Assembly (NCBI GenBank): GCA_036524115.1
Contig: DATDCY010000296.1
Location: 1-5,214 of the forward strand
From: a bacterium
GTDB lineage: Bacteria > JAUVQV01 > DATDCY01
Length of the DNA stretch: 5,214 nt
Direction of reading: 5' to 3'
Below the pieces are notes generated by a model that was not told where the DNA came from, searched no databases, and saw only the letters and a program-made list of their open reading frames with translations. A program made the translations under genes and the position numbers. Shown here piece after piece: positions 1 to 4,532 of this stretch (within the stretch, counting starts at the first letter, position 1; each line of letters starts with the position of its first letter).

Positions 1-14
1 CCGCGCCCCGCGCC

Positions 15-20
15 TATCCT
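15..20 (+). promoter_or_regulatory. Possible -10 box for the nucleotidase operon
   Basis: TATCCT matches the sigma70 -10 consensus at four of six positions and ends seven bases before the ATG at 28. Transcription would then begin at or next to the start codon, giving a leaderless mRNA, which fits the lack of a Shine-Dalgarno. The matching -35 box would lie outside the window, so this is only a weak candidate. Confidence 0.25.
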
Positions 21-27
21 CATTCCC

Positions 28-1512
28 ATGAGGACGACGCTCCGCATCGCCGCCGCGCTCCTGCTGCTGCTCGCGGCGCCCGCGCTCTCCAGCGCCGAGA
101 CCCTCACCATCCTGCACGTCAACGACTTCCACGGCGCGCTCGAGCCCACCCGCACCGCCTCCGGGCAGCCCGAGGAGGGCGGCGCCGCGCGCCTCGCGGC
201 CGTGATGCGTGCCGAGCGCACGCCGACGACCCTCTTTCTCTCGGCCGGCGACCTCATGCAGGGAACGAACATCTCCAACCTCTTCGCCGGCAAGCCCGTG
301 ATCGAGGTCTTCAATCTGATGGGGCTCGACGCCTCGGCGGTCGGCAACCACGAGTTCGACGCCGGGCAGGCGGCGCTCGCGGAGCGCGCCGCGGAGGCGC
401 GCTTCCCCTTCCTCGCCGCGAACATCGAGGGGAGCGGTCCCTGGAAGCCCTCCGAGGTGCGCCGCGTGGGCGGGCTGCGCGTCGCGCTCTTCGGCCTGAC
501 CACCGAGGAGACGCCGGTCGCGACCCACCCGCGCAACGTCCAGGGGCTGAAGTTCACGGACGCCGCGGCGGCGGCGCGCCGCATGGTCGCCGAGCTGCGC
601 CCGCAGGCCGACCTGGTGATCGCGCTGACCCACCTCGGCTTCGAGGAGGACGAGAAGCTCGCGGCGGCGGCGCCCGGCATCGACATCATCGTCGGCGGGC
701 ACACGCACACGAAGGTCGAGCAGCCGGCGCAGGTGGGCACCACGCTGGTCCTCCAGGCGTACGAGCGCGGCGCGGTGCTCGGGAGGCTGGACCTGGAGGT
801 CGTGGACGGCACGGTCGTCGCGCACCGCTACCGGCTCGTCCCGGTGACCGGCGCCGCGGGCGAGGACCCCGAGGTGGCGGCGGTCGTCGCCGGCTATGCC
901 GCCCGGCTGGGCGCGAAGATGGGTGAGCCGGTGGGCACGGCGGCGGTGGACCTCGACGGCGGCAAGGACGCGACGCGCTCGCGCGAGACGAACCTCGGCG
1001 ACCTCATCGCCGACGTGATGCGCGAGACCGCCGGCGCGGACGTGGCGCTCATCAACGGCGGCACGATCCGCGCGGGCGTCCCCGCCGGGCCGGTCACGGT
1101 CGGGGCGATTTACAACGTGCTGCCCTTCGACAACTGGCTGGTCTCGTTCGCCGTCACCGGCAGGGAGCTGCGCGCGGCGCTCGAGACCGGCGTCTCGCGC
1201 GTCGAGGTCCGCGACGGCGGGTTCCCGCAGGTCTCCGGGATGCGCTTCACCTTCGATCCGCGCAAGCCGGCGGGCCAGCGCATCGTCTCGGTCGAGGTCG
1301 GCGGCGCGCCGCTGGACGAGGCGCGGACCTACGTGCTGGCGACCCACGACTTCCTCGCCGCGGGCGGCAACGACTACACGGAGTTCGCGGGGCACGCGCC
1401 GGTCTACAGCGACTCCAGCCGCTGGCTGCGCGACGTGCTGGCGGAGTGGTGGCGCAAGCGCGGCAGCATCGCCCCCGCGGTCGACGGACGGATCGCCGCG
1501 GCGGCGCCGTGA
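28..1512 (+). CDS. Exported 5'-nucleotidase / 2',3'-cyclic phosphodiesterase, UshA-type
   Basis: Bifunctional metallophosphoesterase that probably hydrolyses nucleotides (and perhaps UDP-sugars or cyclic nucleotides) in the periplasm, giving nucleoside and phosphate. The 494-residue product starts with a signal peptide: Arg2 and Arg6, a Leu/Ala core at about 8-20, and likely cleavage after Ala23 (SSA|ET). The N-terminal metallophosphatase domain (about 25-230) shows the dinuclear-metal motifs in order: HVNDFHG (Asp33, His35), SAGD (Asp75), GNHEFD (Asn107-His108), LTHLGF (His202) and GGHTHT (His225, His227). The C-terminal substrate-binding domain (about 300-480) shows NLGDLIADVM at 322-331, NGGTIRAG around Arg348, LPFDNW at 365-370 and GGNDYTEF at 446-453. 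Length is normal for the family and no key residue is missing. The ATG at 28 is supported by the signal peptide, although no Shine-Dalgarno is visible. The stop overlaps the next gene as TGATG. Substrate preference cannot be read from sequence; no lipobox or membrane anchor is seen. Confidence 0.95.
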   Translation: MRTTLRIAAALLLLLAAPALSSAETLTILHVNDFHGALEPTRTASGQPEEGGAARLAAVMRAERTPTTLFLSAGDLMQGTNISNLFAGKPVIEVFNLMGLDASAVGNHEFDAGQAALAERAAEARFPFLAANIEGSGPWKPSEVRRVGGLRVALFGLTTEETPVATHPRNVQGLKFTDAAAAARRMVAELRPQADLVIALTHLGFEEDEKLAAAAPGIDIIVGGHTHTKVEQPAQVGTTLVLQAYERGAVLGRLDLEVVDGTVVAHRYRLVPVTGAAGEDPEVAAVVAGYAARLGAKMGEPVGTAAVDLDGGKDATRSRETNLGDLIADVMRETAGADVALINGGTIRAGVPAGPVTVGAIYNVLPFDNWLVSFAVTGRELRAALETGVSRVEVRDGGFPQVSGMRFTFDPRKPAGQRIVSVEVGGAPLDEARTYVLATHDFLAAGGNDYTEFAGHAPVYSDSSRWLRDVLAEWWRKRGSIAPAVDGRIAAAAP

Positions 1513-1724
1513 TGCCCGCGCAGCTGGTGCGCATCAGCTTCAACGGCGAGGAGCGGACGCTCGCCGCCGGGCTCACGGTGCGCAGCCTGCTCACCGAGGC
1601 GCAGGCGCAGGCGGTGCGGCGCGGCGAGATGGCGGTCCGCGACGGCGCAGGGCGCGAGCGCGGACTCGGCGGCGCGCTGCAGGACGGCGCCGTCCTCTCG
1701 CTCGTGCCGCGCCGGCGGCCCTGA
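1512..1724 (+). CDS. Small MoaD/ThiS-like beta-grasp protein without C-terminal Gly-Gly
   Basis: Predicted 70-residue protein. It opens with a strand carrying FNGEERTLAAGLTV, followed by a helix with the SLL pattern. It ends with LQDGAVLSLVP, which matches the 'L.DGD.V.IVPP' strand-turn that precedes the diglycine tail of ThiS and MoaD sulfur carriers. The tail itself is absent: the protein ends PRRRP, so the usual C-terminal adenylation and thiocarboxylate chemistry is not possible as read. It may be a non-carrier ubiquitin-like domain, a degenerate carrier or a domain that binds a partner. ATG 1512 is chosen because it overlaps the nucleotidase stop (TGATG) and begins exactly where the fold similarity begins. 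The frame is open upstream to 1446, but that stretch lies inside the nucleotidase and shows no domain. No strong ribosome binding site is seen, so translation is probably coupled to the upstream gene. No thiamine or molybdopterin gene is nearby. The family call rests on pattern similarity only. Confidence 0.6.
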   Translation: MPAQLVRISFNGEERTLAAGLTVRSLLTEAQAQAVRRGEMAVRDGAGRERGLGGALQDGAVLSLVPRRRP

Positions 1725-1742
1725 GCGGGCGCCCCGACGCCC

Positions 1743-2951
1743 GTGGACCTCCACCGCCGCACCTTCGCCGCGCTGCGGCACCGCAACTTCCGGCTCTTCT
1801 GGATCGCGCAGCTCATCTCCCTGACCGGCACCTGGATGCACGCGGTCGCCCAGGGCTGGCTCGTGCTGGAACTGACCGACCAGCCCTTCTGGCTCGGCGC
1901 GGTCGGCGCCGCGGGCACGCTGCCGGTGCTCGCGTTCTCGCTGCTCGGCGGCGTCGCTGCGGACCGGCTCCCCAAGCGCGCGCTGCTGATCGCCAGCCAG
2001 AGCGCGTCGGCAACCCTTGCGCTCTTCCTCGGCCTGCTCGCTCTCAGCGGCCAGGTCCAGGTCTGGCACGTGCTCATCGTCGCGCTGGCGCTCGGCACGG
2101 CCAACGCGCTGGATCTGCCGGCGCGGCAGTCCTTCATCGTGGAGATGGTCGGGCGCGAGGACCTGCTCAACGCGATCGCGCTGAACTCCTTCACCTTCAA
2201 CGCCGCGCGCGTCGTGGGGCCGGCGGTCGCCGGGGTGATCGTCGCCGCGGCCGGCGCCCCGGCCTGCTTCCTCGTCAACGCGGCGAGCTTCATCCCCGTC
2301 GTCGCCGCGCTCGGGATGATGCGCGACCTCCCCGGGGCCCGGCAGGCGCGCCCCGGCTCGGTCGCGACCGACCTGCGCGAGGGGCTGGCCTACGTGCTGC
2401 GCGAGCGGCGCTTCCAGGGGTTCATCGGGCTGGTGGCGATGGGGAGCTTCTTCGGCTTCCCGTGCATCACCCTGCTGCCGGCGTTCGCGCGGGACGTGCT
2501 CCACGCCGGCGCGCACGGCTACGGGCTGCTGATGGCGATGACGGGGGTCGGCGCGGTCGTCTCGGCGCTCGCGCTCGCGGGGCGCCAGCGCTCGGGCGTC
2601 TCGGGCGGCGTGGTGGTCTGGGCCGGCGTGGCCTTCGGCGCGGCGCTCGTGGTCTTCGCGGCCGCCCGCTCGTTTGCCGTGGCTGCACCGCTGCTGGTGA
2701 TCGCCGGCGCCGCCATGGTGGCGCAGGCCGCGACCGCCAACACGCTCGTGCAGGCGATGGTCCCCGACGTGCTGCGCGGGCGGATCATGAGCGTCTTCAC
2801 GCTGGTGCTCATGGGCGCCATGCCGCTCGGCAACATCGTCATCGGCGCCCTCGCTGAGCTGATCGGGACAACGGCCGCGATCGCGGCCTTCGGCCTGGGG
2901 CTCTGCGCCGCGGTCGGCGCCATCGCCGCCGTCCGCCGCGAAGTCTTCTAA
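1743..2951 (+). CDS. MFS transporter, EntS/MFS_3-type exporter
   Basis: Twelve-helix major facilitator protein of 402 residues in the inner membrane, most similar in pattern to the enterobactin-exporter-like MFS_3 group. Members of this group export siderophores, drugs or other small molecules by proton antiport; the substrate here is unknown. The N-terminus, with FAALRHRNFRLFW followed by the first helix, is typical of the group. MFS motif A (GGVAADRLPKR, residues 69-79) lies between helices 2 and 3. A hydrophilic linker at about 195-225 separates the two six-helix halves, and VPDVLRGRIMS at about 340-350 is the conserved loop before helix 11. Length is normal and the gene is intact. The GTG at 1743 is the only sensible start: the same frame has a stop at 1722-1724 just upstream, and the next Met (residue 32) would remove helix 1. 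No good Shine-Dalgarno precedes it. It follows the beta-grasp gene by 18 bases and is probably co-transcribed with it and the nucleotidase. Confidence 0.92.
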   Translation: MDLHRRTFAALRHRNFRLFWIAQLISLTGTWMHAVAQGWLVLELTDQPFWLGAVGAAGTLPVLAFSLLGGVAADRLPKRALLIASQSASATLALFLGLLALSGQVQVWHVLIVALALGTANALDLPARQSFIVEMVGREDLLNAIALNSFTFNAARVVGPAVAGVIVAAAGAPACFLVNAASFIPVVAALGMMRDLPGARQARPGSVATDLREGLAYVLRERRFQGFIGLVAMGSFFGFPCITLLPAFARDVLHAGAHGYGLLMAMTGVGAVVSALALAGRQRSGVSGGVVVWAGVAFGAALVVFAAARSFAVAAPLLVIAGAAMVAQAATANTLVQAMVPDVLRGRIMSVFTLVLMGAMPLGNIVIGALAELIGTTAAIAAFGLGLCAAVGAIAAVRREVF

Positions 2952-2970
2952 CCAGGGTAGCGCCGAACTT

Positions 2971-2992
2971 CAGGAGGCCCTTTCGGGCCCTG
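2971..2992 (+). terminator. Hairpin after the MFS gene, possible terminator
   Basis: CAGG(AG)GCCC pairs with GGGCCCTG around a TTTC loop, with a two-base bulge on the left arm, starting 19 bases after the MFS stop. No run of T follows, so it is not a classical intrinsic terminator. Its right arm is also the left middle arm of the larger palindromic element, so the two folds compete. Confidence 0.35.
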
Positions 2993-3080
2993 GCGGCGTT
3001 GCCCGCCCGCTTCGCTCGTGCGGCGTACCTCCAGTACGCCTCCTCGCAAGCTTTCGAGCTGCCTTGCCAGGACCCAAAAT

Positions 3081-3097
3081 GACGCTCCCGAAGCGTC
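3081..3097 (-). terminator. Terminator hairpin for the minus-strand metal-chaperone operon
   Basis: Read on the minus strand, GACGCT-TCGGG-AGCGTC forms a perfect 6-base stem with a 5-base loop, followed directly by ATTTTGGG. It begins nine bases beyond the stop of the CopZ-like gene. The short T run makes it a plausible, though not strong, intrinsic terminator. It sits inside the right end of the palindromic element. Confidence 0.5.
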
Positions 3098-3105
3098 GGC
3101 GCAGC

Positions 3106-3333
3106 CTAGGCTTTGTAACCGATCTCGTTGATCTTGGCCTTGATCGCCTCGACGGTGGTCTTCGCGGGATCGAAGACGAACGTCCCTTCCTTCTTCGCCA
3201 GATCGACCTTGACTTTCTTCACGCCGACCAGCGCGGTCACGCCCTTTTCCACGCGCATCACGCAGTGCCCGCAGCTCATCCCCTCGATCTTGACCACCGC
3301 CGTCGTCTCGTCCTTCTTGTCGAACAGACCCAT
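3106..3333 (-). CDS. Heavy-metal-associated domain protein, CopZ-like copper chaperone
   Basis: Predicted 75-residue cytosolic metal chaperone with a single HMA domain (about 12-75). The GMSCGHC segment gives the M-x-C-x-x-C metal site, with Cys21 and Cys24 as ligands. The rest follows the ferredoxin-like order of the family: a helix with VMRVEKGVTAL, a strand with VKKVKVDL, then EGTFVFDP, and a last helix ending NEIGYK with the conserved Gly-Tyr. CopZ proteins bind Cu(I) and pass it to a CopA-type ATPase or a repressor; no such partner is in the window, so the metal is inferred and a MerP-like mercury role is less likely but possible. It is a few residues longer than typical CopZ because of a charged lead-in (MGLFDKKDE). 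ATG 3333 is chosen because AGGAAGAGA (3338-3346, minus strand) lies just upstream; the frame stays open to 3525 but that extension is low-complexity and overlaps the next gene. It follows the small membrane gene by 44 bases. Confidence 0.9.
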   Translation of the reverse strand: MGLFDKKDETTAVVKIEGMSCGHCVMRVEKGVTALVGVKKVKVDLAKKEGTFVFDPAKTTVEAIKAKINEIGYKA

Positions 3334-3357
3334 CTCGTCTCTTCCTTTCCTTGCCAG

Positions 3358-3379
3358 AGCCCGGCGCCGCGCCGGGGCT
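3358..3379. other. GC-rich hairpin between the two minus-strand genes
   Basis: AGCCCGGC (3358-3365) pairs with GCCGGGGCT (3371-3379) around a 5-base loop, with one bulged base. It overlaps the stop codon of the small membrane gene and lies 24 bases upstream of the CopZ-like start. There is no T run, so it more likely affects mRNA stability or relative expression than termination. Its role is inferred. Confidence 0.35.
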
Positions 3380-3575
3380 ATTCCTTCGCGGCGTCTTCCA
3401 CCCGCCGCTCCTTGGCCCGGTCCGCAGCCTCCTGGACCTGGCGCACGTCCTCCGCCCGCTGGAGCGGGGCGACCACCGCCGGCCCGGACACCGTCTGCTC
3501 CTTCACATCGCGCAGCACCAGCCACGCGGTGACGAGCAGCCCGGCCAGCATCAGGATGAGCCAGAAACCCTTCAC
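3378..3575 (-). CDS. Small single-span membrane protein, function unknown
   Basis: Predicted 65-residue protein that I do not recognise as a named family. Residues 4-21 (FWLILMLAGLLVTAWLVL) form one clear membrane helix. Arg22 and Lys25 follow, then a short Ser/Gly/Pro linker (about 28-36) and a highly charged Glu/Arg/Lys/Ala-rich tail (about 38-65) likely to be helical, perhaps a coiled coil. The helix has no signal-peptidase site, so an anchored protein is favoured over a secreted one. Topology is unclear. The start is GTG at 3575, supported by a very strong purine-rich Shine-Dalgarno (GGAGGAGGAGGGGG) five to eight bases upstream on the minus strand. It lies just upstream of and co-oriented with the CopZ-like gene, which suggests one transcript and a possible role in metal handling; that link is inference from position only. 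Confidence 0.65.
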   Translation of the reverse strand: MKGFWLILMLAGLLVTAWLVLRDVKEQTVSGPAVVAPLQRAEDVRQVQEAADRAKERRVEDAAKE

Positions 3576-3665
3576 GTCCCCCTCCTCCTCCAGCGCCTCG
3601 CGTTCACACCACGCGCGCGGTTAGATGCGTCCGCCGTCGTACCGTCGCGCGGTCGCCATGGGGCG

Positions 3666-3695
3666 ACTATCGTCGGAGCGGCCAACAAGCGTCAA
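3666..3695 (-). promoter_or_regulatory. Candidate sigma70 promoter for the membrane protein/metal chaperone pair
   Basis: On the minus strand, TTGACG (3695-3690) is a five-of-six -35 match and GATAGT (3671-3666) a four-of-six -10 match, with an 18-base spacer. The predicted leader to the GTG at 3575 is roughly 85 bases. It is divergent from the toxin-antitoxin promoter about 50 bases away. Nothing else is recognised in 3576-3743. Confidence 0.4.
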
Positions 3696-3743
3696 GACCT
3701 TGCAGGGCCGATCTCCGCGGCACGTCGATGGCGGTGGGCCTGG

Positions 3744-3773
3744 TTGACCGGCGACTCATTTCCGGACTATATT
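3744..3773 (+). promoter_or_regulatory. Sigma70 promoter of the toxin-antitoxin operon
   Basis: TTGACC (3744-3749) and TATATT (3768-3773), each five of six to consensus, are separated by 18 bases. A start near 3780 gives a leader of about 20 bases. An imperfect dyad (CCG..CGG, 3762-3776) overlaps the -10 box, where Phd/YefM-type antitoxins usually bind to repress their own operon; the symmetry is weak, so the operator is only suggested. Confidence 0.6.
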
Positions 3774-3786
3774 CGGGCCGGCATCG

Positions 3787-3796
3787 AAGGAGGAGG
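3787..3796 (+). promoter_or_regulatory. Strong ribosome binding site of the antitoxin gene
   Basis: AAGGAGGAGG ends five bases before ATG 3802 and fixes that start. It is much stronger than any site before the other plus-strand genes. This fits the usual need for more antitoxin than toxin, since the toxin has only a coupled start. Confidence 0.7.
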
Positions 3797-3801
3797 CGGT
3801 C

Positions 3802-4077
3802 ATGAAACTCTCCGCACAGATCAAACCGATCAGCTACCTCAAGGCGCACGCGGCGGAGATCGTGCGGAACATGGGAGAGCGCCGGGAGCCCCTGGTCATC
3901 ACCCAGAACGGGGAAGCCAAGGTCGTCCTGCAGGACATCCACACCTTCGAGCAGGCACAGGAGACAATGGCCCTGCTGAAGATACTGGCCCTCGGGAGCC
4001 GCCAGATCGAGGAGGGGGATGTCGAGCCTGCCGCGAGCGCGATCAGGCGCGTGCGGCAAGCGCGGAAGGCCGGCTGA
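3802..4077 (+). CDS. Type II antitoxin, Phd/YefM family
   Basis: Predicted 91-residue antitoxin that would neutralise the toxin encoded directly downstream and repress their shared promoter. The N-terminal part (about 1-50) is the Phd/YefM DNA-binding and dimer fold: IKPISYLKAHAAEIVRNM is the conserved opening helix, and PLVITQNGEAKVVLQD (30-45) is the family's signature strand pair. The C-terminal half (about 50-91) is helical and charged and is expected to wrap the toxin. Length is typical. ATG 3802 is fixed by a strong AAGGAGGAGG. The stop overlaps the toxin start as TGATG, so the two are translationally coupled. Codon use is visibly less GC-extreme than in the nucleotidase and MFS genes, which is consistent with horizontal gain, as is common for such modules. 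RelB-like is the alternative label, but the signature favours Phd/YefM. Confidence 0.9.
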   Translation: MKLSAQIKPISYLKAHAAEIVRNMGERREPLVITQNGEAKVVLQDIHTFEQAQETMALLKILALGSRQIEEGDVEPAASAIRRVRQARKAG

Positions 4078-4403
4078 TGTCGTGTACGGTCCTGCTCACG
4101 CGTCACGCGGCGCGCGACCTGGAGGAACTCCACGACTACGTGGCGCGGCACGACGCCCCGGGGAAGGCAGAGCACCTCCTCCGGCGCATCGAACAGGCCT
4201 TCGAGCGCCTGTCCGAAACGCCGCAGCGCGGAGCGTACCCCCGGGAACTGCTGGCCATGGGTATCCGGGAGTATCGCGAAGTGTTCTTCAAACCGTATCG
4301 CGTCATCTACAAGGTCGTTGGCGGCAACGTCTACGTCCTCCTGATCGCCGACGGCCGTCGCGACCTGCAGACGCTCCTCCAGCGGCGGCTGCTGGAGGGA
4401 TAG
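4077..4403 (+). CDS. Type II toxin, RelE/ParE superfamily
   Basis: Predicted 108-residue toxin partnered with the upstream Phd/YefM antitoxin. It begins with a strand (TVLLTRHAARDLEEL) and the paired helices typical of ParE/RelE (about 10-48), then a beta-sheet core with GIREYREVFFKPYRVIYKV (about 62-80) and VYVLLIADGRRDLQTLL (85-101). The basic and aromatic positions Arg64, Arg67, Tyr74, Arg75 and Tyr78 lie in the part of the fold that carries the active surface in RelE-like nucleases. It may cleave ribosome-bound mRNA (RelE-like) or poison gyrase (ParE-like); the sequence alone does not decide, and 'plasmid stabilisation protein' is the common family label. The frame stays open far upstream, but ATG 4077 is chosen because it overlaps the antitoxin stop and matches the family's N-terminus. 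There is no truncation or frameshift, so the pair may be active. Confidence 0.9.
   Translation: MSCTVLLTRHAARDLEELHDYVARHDAPGKAEHLLRRIEQAFERLSETPQRGAYPRELLAMGIREYREVFFKPYRVIYKVVGGNVYVLLIADGRRDLQTLLQRRLLEG
4376..4398. other. Perfect hairpin at the end of the toxin gene
   Basis: CCTCCAGC (4376-4383) and GCTGGAGG (4391-4398) form an 8-base perfect stem around a 7-base loop, ending two bases before the toxin stop codon. No T run follows, so it is a poor intrinsic terminator, but it could protect or limit the 3' end of the toxin mRNA. Nothing else is recognised in 4404-4479. Confidence 0.4.
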
Positions 4404-4479
4404 CACCAGGAAGGGCCAGAGGCTAGGGGACATCCTCGCCTGCGCCAGTCATTCCCTTGTCGAAGATGACGCGCGCGAA

Positions 4480-4508
4480 TTGACACCCCACGGCCCCGCC
4501 CCTACGAT
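4480..4508 (+). promoter_or_regulatory. Sigma70 promoter of gmhA
   Basis: A perfect -35 box TTGACA (4480-4485), a 17-base spacer and TACGAT (4503-4508, four of six) lie just before gmhA. The predicted start near 4515 leaves a leader of under 20 bases containing the GGGGAGGG ribosome binding site (4521-4528). gmhA is therefore probably transcribed independently of the toxin-antitoxin pair. Confidence 0.6.
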
Positions 4509-4532
4509 ACCGCCAACATCGGGGAGGGCGCC

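Larger units (their letters stand above)
2960..3102. repeat. Nested inverted-repeat element between convergent genes
   Basis: About 143 bases made of three concentric inverted-repeat pairs. The outermost arms are GCGCCGA..CTTC (2960-2971) against GAAG..TCGGCGC (3090-3102). The middle arms are GGGCCCTGGC (2985-2994) against GCCAGGACCC (3066-3075), pairing at nine of ten positions. The core is GGCGTAC (3022-3028) and GTACGCC (3034-3040), a perfect 7-base stem around a 5-base loop. No protein is encoded. The element fills the gap between the stops of the MFS gene and the minus-strand metal chaperone. It looks like an interspersed palindromic repeat of the kind found many times in some proteobacterial genomes, and could also act as a two-way terminator. 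That it is multi-copy is inferred; only one copy lies in this window. Confidence 0.6.

Noticed and set aside
1707-1722. A Gly-Gly pair in the shifted frame at the end of the beta-grasp gene, as if a frameshift had removed the carrier tail
   Set aside because: In the shifted frame the Gly-Gly is followed by more codons (Pro, Glu and onward) with no nearby stop, so it would not be C-terminal. It is easily explained by the GGCGGC composition.
1247-2516. Two long open frames on the minus strand opposite the nucleotidase and MFS genes
   Set aside because: They are low-complexity Arg/Ala/Pro/Ser or Arg/Glu/Gly-rich shadows, as expected opposite GC-rich genes. They overlap well-supported domains on the plus strand and show no motif of their own.
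2952-3105. A small RNA or tRNA-like gene in the structured intergenic gap
   Set aside because: No tRNA arms or conserved T-loop are visible and no promoter is seen. Nested inverted repeats explain the structure better.
3334-3525. An N-terminal extension of the metal chaperone up to 3525
   Set aside because: The extension is Gly/Ala/Arg-rich and overlaps the membrane gene. The ATG at 3333 has a ribosome binding site and matches the start of the domain.
3064-3624. Plus-strand open frames across the metal chaperone and small membrane gene
   Set aside because: They are antisense to a clear HMA-domain gene with its own ribosome binding site; the translations have no recognisable domain.
3351-4076. 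A long upstream extension of the toxin reading frame
   Set aside because: It passes through the intergenic promoters and the whole antitoxin in another frame; toxin homology starts at 4077.
3834-4433. Minus-strand open frames opposite the toxin-antitoxin genes
   Set aside because: They are antisense shadows with no domain and no ribosome binding site, opposite two clear family members.
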